A stretch of DNA of 64,000 nucleotides from SHVO01 sp050250575 (GTDB taxonomy: Bacteria; Pseudomonadota; Alphaproteobacteria; Rhodospirillales; Rhodospirillaceae). Location of the stretch: positions 1 through 64,000 of the forward strand of contig JBFWOJ010000006.1 of NCBI GenBank assembly GCA_050250575.1. The letters run 5' to 3'. The notes beneath the pieces were generated by a model. It was given only the letters and a program-made list of their open reading frames with translations. It ran no database searches and had not been told where the DNA came from. Each line of letters starts with the position of its first letter. The first letter of the stretch is position 1. The position numbers and the translations under genes were made by a program. This document shows, in pieces, positions 7,930 through 15,724 of the stretch.

Positions 7930-7960
7930 CCGCCGCAGCGGAGCTGCGGCGGCAAAATAA
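7930..7960. terminator. Bidirectional hairpin terminator
   Basis: CCGCCGCAGC (7930-7939) pairs perfectly with GCTGCGGCGG (7943-7952) around a 3-base loop. On the minus strand it is followed by TTCTTGTTT, suiting the end of ilvE; on the plus strand the tail is A-rich, so it probably works best for ilvE while also separating the convergent unknown gene. Confidence 0.7.
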
Positions 7961-8012
7961 ATAGAAAACCGATAACCCTTCGACCCCGGACTGCGTCCAG
8001 GATCGCCAAAGA

Positions 8013-8909
8013 CTACGCTGCACTCGATTTGGCTTCGCGCGGCTTGCCGACGGCTACGTCGAAGTCGGCCATCAGGGTGCGGCAAACTTCGCCCGGCGTG
8101 AACTTGAACTGGCCGAGCTCGCGCACGGGCGTGACTTCCGCCGCGGTGCCCGTGAGGAAACACTCCTGCGCTTTCGCAAGCTCATTCGGGAAGATCGCGC
8201 GCTCGATGACCTTATAGCCCCGCTTGCGGGCCATCTCCATGACCGCCCGACGGGTGATGCCGTCGAGGAAGCAGTCGGCCGCGGGTGTATGGATCTCGCC
8301 ATTCATGACGAAAAACACGTTGGCGCCGGTCGCCTCGGCGACTTGACCGCGCCAGTCAAGGAACATGGCGTCATCGAAGCCTTCGCGCTCGGCCTTGTGC
8401 TTGCTGACCGTGCAGATCATGTAGAGGCCGGCGGCCTTGGCTTTCACTGGCGCCGTTTCCGGGGACGGACGTTTGTAATCGGCCCACTGCAGCCGCACGC
8501 CCTTGAGGCGGGCCTCCAGCGAGAAGTAGACGCCCCACACCCAGGATGTGATGGCGACGTTGATGCGTGCGTCTTGAGCGGCGACACCCATCATCTCGCT
8601 GCCGCGCCACACGATCGGACGAACATAGGCGTCGGCTTGATTGTTCGCCTTGAGCACGGCGTACGTCGCATCATTGATCTCCTTCGGCGTGAAGGGGATC
8701 TCCATGTCGAGCGTCCTGGCCGAGAAGAACAGACGGTCGGTATGTTCCTCGAGCTTGAAGACCTTGCCGCCGTAGGCGCGTTCGCCTTCGAAGACCGACG
8801 AGGCGTAATGCAGGGCATGGGTGAGGACATGGACCTTGGCGTCACGCCAAGCAACCATCTGGCCGTTCATCCAGATAAAGCCGTCACGATCGTCAAACGA
8901 AGCGCCCAT
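8013..8909 (-). CDS. ilvE: Branched-chain amino acid aminotransferase
   Basis: Class IV PLP-dependent aminotransferase of 298 residues, the last step of Val/Leu/Ile synthesis using glutamate as donor. Typical blocks are WRDAKVHVLTHALHYASSVF with EGERAYGG, AYVRPIVWRG, the PLP-lysine region VKAKAAGLY (Lys158 probable Schiff base) and QVAEATGANVFFV with C-terminal FLTGTAAEVTPV. The ATG at 8909 has a strong AAGGAGG directly upstream. It is divergent from the MarR gene at 9111 with a shared 200-bp control region containing a perfect operator-like palindrome; the ilvE/MarR/response-regulator order is common in alphaproteobacteria. Confidence 0.93.
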   Translation of the reverse strand: MGASFDDRDGFIWMNGQMVAWRDAKVHVLTHALHYASSVFEGERAYGGKVFKLEEHTDRLFFSARTLDMEIPFTPKEINDATYAVLKANNQADAYVRPIVWRGSEMMGVAAQDARINVAITSWVWGVYFSLEARLKGVRLQWADYKRPSPETAPVKAKAAGLYMICTVSKHKAEREGFDDAMFLDWRGQVAEATGANVFFVMNGEIHTPAADCFLDGITRRAVMEMARKRGYKVIERAIFPNELAKAQECFLTGTAAEVTPVRELGQFKFTPGEVCRTLMADFDVAVGKPREAKSSAA

Positions 8910-9034
8910 GGAAACCTCCTTACGCGCAGACGCGCCTCGGTCATCTCCGGGCGCGCAATTTTATTACTTAAAAAGCCTCATCACAGGTAACATTCGAAAT
9001 GAAGCCGCGTCAAGACCGGTAACAAACGGAATCC

Positions 9035-9059
9035 ATTATGTCAACACTGCTGACATAAT
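9035..9059. promoter_or_regulatory. Operator-like inverted repeat between ilvE and the MarR gene
   Basis: ATTATGTCA (9035-9043) and TGACATAAT (9051-9059) are perfect inverted 9-bp arms separated by 7 bp. The site is 52 bp before the MarR-family start at 9111 and 126 bp before the ilvE start. Size and symmetry fit a winged-helix dimer, so autoregulation by the adjacent MarR protein is the simplest reading. No other copy was noticed in the window. Confidence 0.7.
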
Positions 9060-9110
9060 CGCCCCACACGCTATGCTTTGGGGAAAGCTTCTCCGCGAAG
9101 TGCGAGGACC

Positions 9111-9602
9111 ATGGCCGACCCCAAAACCATCGTCAATCCGCTGTTCCTGCGCGAAGACGACCTGCGCCAGGCCATCGAGCTGTTGTTTTTCGCCTACCGC
9201 GACTTCACCGCGCGCGGCGATGCCATTCTTGCGCGCCAGAACTTCGGCCGAGCCCATCATCGCATCCTTTATTTCGTGGGCCGATACCCGGGAATATCGG
9301 TCGGGGATCTTCTGGATATTCTCAACATCACAAAGCAGAGTTTGTCGCGGGTCCTGAGCCAATTAGTTCGCGAAGAGTTCGTCGCACAGAAACCCGGCGC
9401 CCGCGACCGGCGCCAGCGGCTGCTTTATCTGACCGACAAGGGCAAGGCCTTGGAGCGTGAATTGACCAGCGAGCAGCGGATGCGCTTCGCCGCCGCTTAC
9501 AAGGACGCAGGGGCGGTGGCCGTCGAAGGTTTCCGCAAAGTTCTGCTGGGAATCATGGACGCCAAGGCGCGCAAACGATTCCTGAGCCCCTTCGAGTCAT
9601 GA
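9111..9602 (+). CDS. MarR-family transcriptional regulator (PetP-like)
   Basis: 163 residues with the MarR winged helix: dimer helices at both ends, HTH GISVGDLLDILNITKQSLSR and the wing GARDRRQRLLYLTDKGKALE. In Rhodobacter capsulatus a MarR-type protein PetP is encoded immediately before the response regulator PetR, and both are needed for expression of the bc1 complex; the arrangement here (MarR then OmpR-type regulator with an ATGA overlap) is the same, and petABC lies at 47-49.7 kb. Start at 9111 is supported by GAGG just upstream; an in-frame ATG at 9078 is weaker. The ligand is unknown. Confidence 0.85.
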   Translation: MADPKTIVNPLFLREDDLRQAIELLFFAYRDFTARGDAILARQNFGRAHHRILYFVGRYPGISVGDLLDILNITKQSLSRVLSQLVREEFVAQKPGARDRRQRLLYLTDKGKALERELTSEQRMRFAAAYKDAGAVAVEGFRKVLLGIMDAKARKRFLSPFES

Positions 9603-10315
9603 ACACGCCGTCCACCAAATCCGGCGATCAATATCCGCCGCATATTCTCGTGGTGGACGACGATACGCGTCTTCGCGCGCTTCTGAAGAAATTCCTTCGC
9701 GATAGCGGATACATGGTCACGGCGGCGGCCAATGCCGCCGAAGCGCGCCGGCAGATGAACGCGCTGACCTTCGATCTCCTGGTGGTCGACGTGATGATGC
9801 CTGGGGAGGACGGTTACGCGCTGACCAAATCCATTCGCGCGACGAACACCGTGCCGATCCTGATGTTGACGGCGATGGGGGAAGCGACGCACCGCATCAA
9901 AGGCCTCGAGCTGGGCGTCGACGATTACATGGCCAAGCCGTTCGAGCCGAAAGAGCTGATGCTGCGGATTGGATCCATCTTGAGACGGGCGCCGCCGCCG
10001 CCGGCAGCGACATCCAAGACGGAGCTCAAATTCGGCGCCTGCCGGTACGATCTCGCCCGCAAACAGCTGACGCAGGATGGCGCACCGGTGCACCTCACCA
10101 TGGGAGAGATGGAACTGCTCCACACCCTGGCGCAGAAAGCCAACGAGCCGATCGAGCGCTCCGACCTCGGCGTGACCGAGGAAAACGGTTTCAATCCGCG
10201 CACCATCGACGTCCAGATCACGCGGCTTCGCCGCAAGATCGAGCCCGACCCGCGACAGCCGCGTTACCTGCAGACCGTGCGGGGAACGGGGTACATCTTG
10301 AGGACCGATCCGTGA
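9599..10315 (+). CDS. OmpR-family response regulator (PetR-like)
   Basis: 238 residues: receiver domain (about 14-127) with acidic pocket DDD (20-22), phospho-acceptor Asp64 in LVVDVMMPGEDG, Thr in LMLTAMG and Lys in MAKPFEPKEL, then an OmpR/PhoB winged-helix output domain (about 135-235) ending TRLRRKIEPDPRQPRYLQTV. It overlaps the MarR gene by ATGA and the kinase gene by GTGA, so the three are one translationally coupled operon. Equivalent to PetR by position; target genes here are not shown. Confidence 0.92.
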   Translation: MNTPSTKSGDQYPPHILVVDDDTRLRALLKKFLRDSGYMVTAAANAAEARRQMNALTFDLLVVDVMMPGEDGYALTKSIRATNTVPILMLTAMGEATHRIKGLELGVDDYMAKPFEPKELMLRIGSILRRAPPPPAATSKTELKFGACRYDLARKQLTQDGAPVHLTMGEMELLHTLAQKANEPIERSDLGVTEENGFNPRTIDVQITRLRRKIEPDPRQPRYLQTVRGTGYILRTDP

Positions 10316-11712
10316 CGCCCGTCGACAAAGCCGCCCGGGCGACACATCCGGCGCCGGACTCCTGGCTGAAATGGCCGGAGCCGGCGGCGCTCGAGCGCAT
10401 CATGCCGCGGACGCTGATGGCGCGCGTCAGCCTGACGATCCTGGTGCCTCTGATTTTGGTGCAGCTGATCTCCACCTTCGTCTTCTACGACAATCACTGG
10501 GACGCGATGCGGCGGCGCATGGCGCAGGACCTTGCCGGCGACATCGCTTCCGTCGCACAGGCCATGGCGCAGTTCGAGGACCCCGCGCAGCGCGCATGGC
10601 TGATCGCGAACGCGAAGGAAACGATGGAGCTGGACGTGACTTTCGAGCCCGGCGCCCGGCTGCCGAGCGCCGATGTGGCCGTCGAGCCCGTCGACATCGC
10701 GACCGTACGCGAAGCCTTGCGCACCGTGCTGCGCCAGCCGTTCTCGATCGACCGCCTCGCGTTCCGTACCGACCGGCTGGTGGCGATCCGCGTCCAGAAC
10801 GAGGCCGGCGTCATTACCGTGCTGGCGCCCCGGCAACGGATCTTCGGGCCGGCAAACAGTACTTACGTCTTCGTCGTCTGGATGGTGGGTTCCTCGATTC
10901 TCCTGTTCGGCGTGGCGACGGTGTACCTGCGGAGTCAGGTGGCGATCGTGCGCAGGCTCGGGCGCGCGGCGGAAAATTTCGGCAAGGGCCGCGAGGTTCC
11001 CGACTTCCCCAGCGATGGCCCGTTCGAGGTGCGCCAGGCGGCCCGCGCGTTCAATCTCATGCGCGCGCGCATCCAGCGTCAGATCGCGCAGCGGACCGAA
11101 ATGCTGGCAGGCGTTTCGCACGATCTGCGCACGCCGCTGACGCGCCTGAAACTCCAACTCGCGATGATGGAGAAGAACAGCGCCGAAGACGTCGCCGACC
11201 TGCGCGAGGACGTTGCCGAGATGGAGCGGATGCTGGAGGCCTACCTCGCTTTCGCGCGCGGAGACGGCGCCGAGGATGCGGCCCCTGCCGATATCGCCCA
11301 ATCCATCGAGGAGGTCGTCAGCCGTTTCCGCCGCGACGGAGCCGACATCAGCCTTTCGCTTGCGACGCTTCCAAAACAGATGGCCCTAAAGGCGGTCGCT
11401 TTCGAGCGCTGCCTGGGAAATCTCATTGGCAACGCGGTGCGCTACGGCCGCCGTGTCGAAGTCCACGCCCGCCGTATCGACGGAACCATCGAAATCAACG
11501 TGGACGACGACGGTCCCGGTATCCCGGAAGACAAGCGCGAGGAAGTGTTCCGGGCATTCCATCGGCTGGAGCCTTCACGCAACCCGGAGACGGGCGGAAT
11601 CGGCCTCGGCCTCACAATTACCCGCGATATCGTACGCGGCATGGGCGGCGAAGTTTCGCTCGAGGATAGCCCGCTCGGCGGCCTCAGGGCGTGTTTGACG
11701 ATTCCACTTTAG
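10312..11712 (+). CDS. EnvZ-like sensor histidine kinase
   Basis: 466 residues, inner-membrane kinase partner of the preceding regulator. First membrane segment about 37-58, short periplasmic domain (about 59-180), second membrane segment about 183-207, HAMP (about 208-260), phospho-acceptor His270 in MLAGVSHDLRTPL, N-box CLGNLIGNAVRYG, G1 DDDGPGIPEDKR and G2 GGIGLGLTITRDI. GTG start at 10312 overlaps the regulator stop. The signal sensed by the small periplasmic domain is unknown. Confidence 0.92.
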   Translation: MTPVDKAARATHPAPDSWLKWPEPAALERIMPRTLMARVSLTILVPLILVQLISTFVFYDNHWDAMRRRMAQDLAGDIASVAQAMAQFEDPAQRAWLIANAKETMELDVTFEPGARLPSADVAVEPVDIATVREALRTVLRQPFSIDRLAFRTDRLVAIRVQNEAGVITVLAPRQRIFGPANSTYVFVVWMVGSSILLFGVATVYLRSQVAIVRRLGRAAENFGKGREVPDFPSDGPFEVRQAARAFNLMRARIQRQIAQRTEMLAGVSHDLRTPLTRLKLQLAMMEKNSAEDVADLREDVAEMERMLEAYLAFARGDGAEDAAPADIAQSIEEVVSRFRRDGADISLSLATLPKQMALKAVAFERCLGNLIGNAVRYGRRVEVHARRIDGTIEINVDDDGPGIPEDKREEVFRAFHRLEPSRNPETGGIGLGLTITRDIVRGMGGEVSLEDSPLGGLRACLTIPL

Positions 11713-11759
11713 ACGTCGGGGCGCGAGCGCGGGCGCGTTTCGGATAAACACTCTGAAGC

Positions 11760-12191
11760 TTAGTGAATATCGTCCGCGGACATCCGGGCGATCGCGATGG
11801 CCTGCAGAAGATGGTCCTCGTTCACAGGCTTATCGAGCACGATGAGCACGCCGGCGCGCATGGCGCGCTGCTTGAGCGCCGCATCGGCCCGGCCGGTGAA
11901 CATGATGATCGGGAGGCGAATGCCCTTCCCGCGCAGGGTTTCCACCAGGTCGACACCCGTCATACCCGGCATGTGATTGTCCAATATCAGACAATCCCCG
12001 CGCTGCAATTCGACCGCCTCCAAGAGTGCCGCAGCCGAAGCATAGGCGCTGACGGGCAGCCCATGAGATTCGAGCAGAGCGCGCGTGGAGTCGCGCACGG
12101 GCTCGTCGTCGTCGACCACAAATATCGACGGTTCACGGGTGGGCGGATTTGGAAGGGCTAAATTCATGGTCGCGACACTACGCGAGCCCAT
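11760..12191 (-). CDS. Stand-alone receiver-domain response regulator
   Basis: A single CheY-like receiver (FixJ-type) without output domain: IFVVDDDEPVRDS, phospho-acceptor Asp in CLILDNHMPGMTG, Thr in IIMFTGRAD and Lys in VLDKPVNEDHLL. It is the third gene of the fixL-fixJ unit, 96 bp after fixJ. ATG 12191 has GAGG four bases upstream; ATG 12167 (MNLALPNPP) is an alternative and is closer to the domain boundary. A receiver next to FixLJ could act as a phosphate sink or modulator, as single-domain receivers do elsewhere; this is inference. A TACGTA palindrome lies at 12204-12209 just upstream. Confidence 0.8.
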   Translation of the reverse strand: MGSRSVATMNLALPNPPTREPSIFVVDDDEPVRDSTRALLESHGLPVSAYASAAALLEAVELQRGDCLILDNHMPGMTGVDLVETLRGKGIRLPIIMFTGRADAALKQRAMRAGVLIVLDKPVNEDHLLQAIAIARMSADDIH

Positions 12192-12287
12192 GAAGCCTCG
12201 ATATACGTAGTAGTCCTTAGAATTTGACCTAGAGCAGCTCAACCCCTGCGTGGGCTCAGGCGGATTCAGGTCCGCGGGGATGCGGAG

Positions 12288-12911
12288 CTAGGTGGTAGCG
12301 GGGATCTCTATCTTCGCGGCAAGCGCCATGCGCACCAGGTCCGAAAGGCTGCGCGCTTGCATCTTCTCCATCACGCGGCCGCGGTGCACTTCGACGGTCC
12401 GCGGCGAGATGTCCATGCGGTGGGCGATGACTTTGTTGGGCCGTCCGGCCACCAGATGCTCCATCACTTCACGTTCGCGGGCCGTCAGCTGTGCGATGCG
12501 CGTCTCGACCTCCTGGGCGGCGGCGGTCTCTCCGCGAGTGCGCCGGTTTTGGGCGATACCGCGCTCGATGCTTGCGCGCAGCACCTCGTCGTCGAACGGC
12601 TTTTCGATAAAGTCGACGGCGCCGGCTTTCATGGCGCGGACCGCAAGCGGCACGTCGCCGTGACCGGTGATGATGATCACCGGCAGGCCGAGGCCGCGGT
12701 GAATGATCTCTTCCTGCAGCTGAAGCCCGTCCATATCCGGCATACGGATGTCGGCGATGACACAGCAGGCTTCTTTCGGCTTATAACCGCCGAGGAAGGA
12801 TTTAGCCGAGTCGAAGGTTTCGACGGTGAATCCGTCCGCTTCGAGCAAGGCCGACAGGGAATCCCGGACAGCTGCATCGTCATCAACAACAAAGACGGTC
12901 GCTTTCGTCAT
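12288..12911 (-). CDS. fixJ: FixJ-family response regulator
   Basis: 207 residues: receiver domain with FVVDDDAAVRDSL, phospho-acceptor Asp54 (VIADIRMPDMDG), VIIITGHGD and EKPFDDEVL, then a LuxR-type HTH (LTAREREVMEHLVAG, NKVIAHRMDISPRTVEVHRG). This is the FixJ arrangement; when phosphorylated by FixL under low oxygen, FixJ activates fixK in rhizobia. It begins 9 bp after the fixL stop. fixK is divergent from fixL, so the whole cascade is linked here. Confidence 0.92.
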   Translation of the reverse strand: MTKATVFVVDDDAAVRDSLSALLEADGFTVETFDSAKSFLGGYKPKEACCVIADIRMPDMDGLQLQEEIIHRGLGLPVIIITGHGDVPLAVRAMKAGAVDFIEKPFDDEVLRASIERGIAQNRRTRGETAAAQEVETRIAQLTAREREVMEHLVAGRPNKVIAHRMDISPRTVEVHRGRVMEKMQARSLSDLVRMALAAKIEIPATT

Positions 12912-12920
12912 CTCGTTTCC

Positions 12921-14429
12921 TCACTCATCCCCATCGGCGACCGGCACCTGGAAACGGAACGTAACGCCGCCTTCCGCATTGGGCGCAGCCCAGAGCTTGC
13001 CGCCGTGCGCATCAACTATAGAACGGCAAATGGATAGGCCAATGCCCATTCCGTCGTCCTTGGTGGTCACGAAAGGCTGAAAAAGCCTGGCCGCCACGTC
13101 CTCCGGCAACCCCGGTCCGGTATCGGCGACGCTGACCAGGACGAACCGTTCATCTACGGGTTCGGTAGCGACACAGAGATCGCGCCGCGGACGACCGGCC
13201 ATGGCCTCCAAGGCATTGCGCACGAGGTTGAGCAAGACCTGTTGAATCTGAATCTTGTCGATCAAGACCGGATTGAGATTGGCGCCGAGCTTGGCGTTGA
13301 CCGTCACGCCGGCGTCGGCGGCGCCGACAAAGGCCAAGGCCAGCGCTTCCTCGACCACCGTGTTGATATCTTCCCTGGCGCGGTTGTCTTCGCGCTTTTC
13401 GATGAAGTCGCGCAGACGGCGGATGATCTGGCCGGCGCGGAGCGCCTGGGCCGCGGCCTTATCGAGCAGCTCTTGCACCTTGACCCGCGAGGCTTCCACT
13501 CCCTGATCCAGCGTGCGCCGCGCGGCCTTTACATAGTTCGCGACAGCCGTAAGCGGCTGGTTGAGTTCGTGGGCAAGCGCCGAACTCATCTGCCCCATGG
13601 CGGTCAAACGCGATACATGCAGAAGTTCCGCCTGCAGATCCTGAAGGCGACGCTCCGCGCCCTGGCGCTCGGAGACGTCGCGGATGAATCCCGTGAACAG
13701 CCGCCGGTCCCCGATCTTGATCTCTCCGACTTTGAGCTCCAGCGGAAAGGTCGACCCGTCGCGCCGCTGGCCCATGACCACCCGGCCGATACCGATAATG
13801 CGCTTCTCTCCCGTGGTCCGGTAGTGCGCAAGATAGCTGTCGTGGTTATCGCGGTAAGGGGCAGGCATCAGCATCTTCACGTTCCGGCCCAGCACCTCGC
13901 TCTCGAGATAGCCGAAAAGCCACACCGCAGCCGCGTTCAAGGATTCGATCCGGCCCATCTCGTCGATGACGAGGATCGCATCGGGACCGGTTTCGAAGAC
14001 GCTGCGCAACCGCTCCTCGCGCTCGCGCAACGCCGTCTCGGCTTCTTTTTGCGCGGTGACGTCCAGTACAACACCGACAAACAGGCTGCGGCCCTCGAGC
14101 TCGCCCTTGCCGACCGATAAGGAGAGCGGGAACGTCGTTCCGTCTTTCCGCTTTCCGACGAGCTCGCGTGGAGCTCTCGTTCCCGGCGCATCCTGAGCTT
14201 GCAGGATTTCCGCAATGGGCGGCGGTGCCTCGAGGAGGATGGCCAGATTCCCTCCGATCACATCGCCCGCCGCCACTCCGAACAGGCGCTCACACATCGG
14301 ATTGAAGAGCTGAATACGGCCCGCGCCATCGACGACAATAATCCCCGCGGCCGCAGTCGCGACGAGGATGTCAAAACGCGCGCGGACTTCCTCGGCCGTC
14401 AGTCCGGCGGGCTGCCACATACGCTCCAT
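12921..14429 (-). CDS. fixL: Oxygen-sensing histidine kinase FixL (heme PAS)
   Basis: 502 residues: PAS-A about 15-125, PAS-B about 138-255, kinase core 270-500. PAS-B carries the heme site of true FixL: proximal ligand His196 in PYRDNHDSYL and the regulatory Arg216 in IIGIGR, equivalent to His200 and Arg220 of Bradyrhizobium FixL. The phospho-acceptor is His287 in SALAHELNQPLTA, with N-box LLNLVRNALEAM and ATP lid DTGPGLPEDV. No transmembrane segment is visible, so it is the cytosolic type found in Bradyrhizobium rather than the membrane-bound Sinorhizobium form. Oxygen binding should inhibit autophosphorylation, linking low oxygen to FixJ. Confidence 0.93.
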   Translation of the reverse strand: MERMWQPAGLTAEEVRARFDILVATAAAGIIVVDGAGRIQLFNPMCERLFGVAAGDVIGGNLAILLEAPPPIAEILQAQDAPGTRAPRELVGKRKDGTTFPLSLSVGKGELEGRSLFVGVVLDVTAQKEAETALREREERLRSVFETGPDAILVIDEMGRIESLNAAAVWLFGYLESEVLGRNVKMLMPAPYRDNHDSYLAHYRTTGEKRIIGIGRVVMGQRRDGSTFPLELKVGEIKIGDRRLFTGFIRDVSERQGAERRLQDLQAELLHVSRLTAMGQMSSALAHELNQPLTAVANYVKAARRTLDQGVEASRVKVQELLDKAAAQALRAGQIIRRLRDFIEKREDNRAREDINTVVEEALALAFVGAADAGVTVNAKLGANLNPVLIDKIQIQQVLLNLVRNALEAMAGRPRRDLCVATEPVDERFVLVSVADTGPGLPEDVAARLFQPFVTTKDDGMGIGLSICRSIVDAHGGKLWAAPNAEGGVTFRFQVPVADGDE

Positions 14430-14500
14430 TCCGAACCGGCCCCTTTACCGCGCCAAAAGCCCGGGTTTCATGTCCTTTTGCGGCATTCAGCCGGCAATAA

Positions 14501-14518
14501 GTACGTGATAACCCGTAC
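14501..14518. promoter_or_regulatory. Inverted repeat in the fixL/fixK divergent promoter region
   Basis: GTACG (14501-14505) and CGTAC (14514-14518) form an inverted repeat with an 8-bp spacer, about 70 bp from the fixL start and 100 bp from the fixK start. GTACGT overlaps the TACGTA-like core also present at 12204-12209 before the receiver gene. A FixJ target is a reasonable guess. No FNR/FixK box (TTGAT-N4-ATCAA) was seen in the region. Confidence 0.4.
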
Positions 14519-14617
14519 GAACATCTCCCAATTTAGGGAAGAAACCGCCTGGTTCATCCTGCATCCATTGAAATTATGTAGCGTCACTTGAGCAACCGGA
14601 TGAGCGAGGACCCTAAC

Positions 14618-15310
14618 ATGCTGCAGACGGTCCCTGGAACTCTGGCAAAGAACCACACGACCACCTCGTGGCCGCACGAAGGTTACGTCCCGGCGCGTCC
14701 CCTGGAGCAACTCGCCGGTTTCGGGACGCGGATCACGGTCAAACGCGGACAGGAAATCTTTGCCGAAGGCAGCGACGCGGAGAATTGCTTCCGCCTCGTC
14801 GAGGGCAGCGTCCGTCTCGTCAAACTGATGGCCGACGGCCGGCGGCAGGTGTGCGAATTCCTCAAGGCCGGCGATCTCCTCGGTTTCGAAACCGACGACG
14901 AGCATTATTTCTCGGCCGAAGCGGTTTGCGACAGTACGCTGGTACGGTATCCGCGGCGGGCCATCGAAGCGCTGCTGGCCCAAGACAAAGACTTCGCCCG
15001 TCAGCTTCGTCAGATGACCGCGCGCGGCTTGCAGGACGCGTATCGACGCATGGTGCTTCTGTGCCACAAATCGGCGCAGGAGCGTATTGCCTGGTTCCTG
15101 CTCGAACTGGCGGACGGTGCGGGATCCGACGGCGCCATTCACCTTCCGATGACGCGCACGGACATCGCCAACTATCTCGGCATGGCGATCGAGACCGTGA
15201 GCCGCGCGATCGCCCAGTTCAAACAAACCGGCGCGATCGCGCAGAAAAGCCTCAGCCGCATCCAAGTGCTGGACCGCGACGCGCTCGCGGTCGTGCGCGG
15301 CGAGGTCTGA
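14618..15310 (+). CDS. fixK: Crp/FNR-family regulator, FixK type
   Basis: 230 residues: cyclic nucleotide-binding-like beta roll (GTRITVKRGQEIFAEGSDAE ... LKAGDLLGF), dimer helix, and a C-terminal HTH (TRTDIANYLGMAIETVSRAI) with the E-x2-S-R recognition pattern of FNR/FixK proteins that read TTGAT half-sites. It lacks the N-terminal Cys cluster of FNR, so it is not itself an Fe-S oxygen sensor and would depend on FixLJ for its control. ATG 14618 has GCGAGGA at 14604-14610; ATG 14600 and TTG 14588 are alternatives. Expected targets (cbb3 oxidase, hemN) are not in the window. Confidence 0.88.
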   Translation: MLQTVPGTLAKNHTTTSWPHEGYVPARPLEQLAGFGTRITVKRGQEIFAEGSDAENCFRLVEGSVRLVKLMADGRRQVCEFLKAGDLLGFETDDEHYFSAEAVCDSTLVRYPRRAIEALLAQDKDFARQLRQMTARGLQDAYRRMVLLCHKSAQERIAWFLLELADGAGSDGAIHLPMTRTDIANYLGMAIETVSRAIAQFKQTGAIAQKSLSRIQVLDRDALAVVRGEV

Positions 15311-15343
15311 GCCTGAATTCCTGAGCTTCGGCGGGGGCCGGGC

Positions 15344-15387
15344 AAAATGGGCCGTGCTGCTTTGAGCGCGCGGCCCATTTTCTTTTG
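15344..15387 (+). terminator. Terminator after fixK
   Basis: AAAATGGGCCG (15344-15354) and CGGCCCATTTT (15371-15381) are perfect 11-bp arms around a 16-base loop, followed by CTTTTG. It lies 33 bp after the fixK stop. Confidence 0.7.
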
Positions 15388-15511
15388 AGGCACCGCGAAT
15401 CCCTCATCCCGGTTGTTCGTCAAGGGAAATTCATGGGCGAGACCGGAACAAGAGCGGCACGCTGCCGTTGTTGATGCCAGTTCGTTGTCAGCCTATCGGT
15501 TCGCGTAAGAG

Positions 15512-15724
15512 ATGATCGTCGTTGCACAGCTTAGGTGTCCCGGCTGCGGGCATAGCGGGACTGCCGAATGGAGAGCCTACCGCCCGAAATTCCTGAGGGA
15601 GCTCCAGGCCGTGCGCGGCCGCTTCATCCCGCGCAGCATCCGCTCGAACGCAGATGCGTTCCTGTGCGAGAGCTGCCGCTGCCTTGTCCACACGACCGAA
15701 GATCTCGCCGCTGTCCGGGCATAA
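15512..15724 (+). CDS. Small zinc-ribbon protein
   Basis: 70 residues with two Cys pairs, CPGCG near residue 9 and CESCRC near residue 51, the pattern of a zinc ribbon. Between them is a basic segment (RPKFLRELQAVRGRFIPRS). Function unknown. Its 3' two-thirds overlaps, on the opposite strand, the tail of the arsN2-like reading frame (15577-15724); the Cys pattern suggests this strand is the coding one in the overlap. ATG at 15512 lies in a short stretch without a strong ribosome-binding site. Confidence 0.55.
   Translation: MIVVAQLRCPGCGHSGTAEWRAYRPKFLRELQAVRGRFIPRSIRSNADAFLCESCRCLVHTTEDLAAVRA

Noticed and set aside
14430..14617. FNR/FixK box upstream of fixK
   Set aside because: No TTGAT-N4-ATCAA dyad is present between fixL and fixK; autoregulation by this route is not supported.
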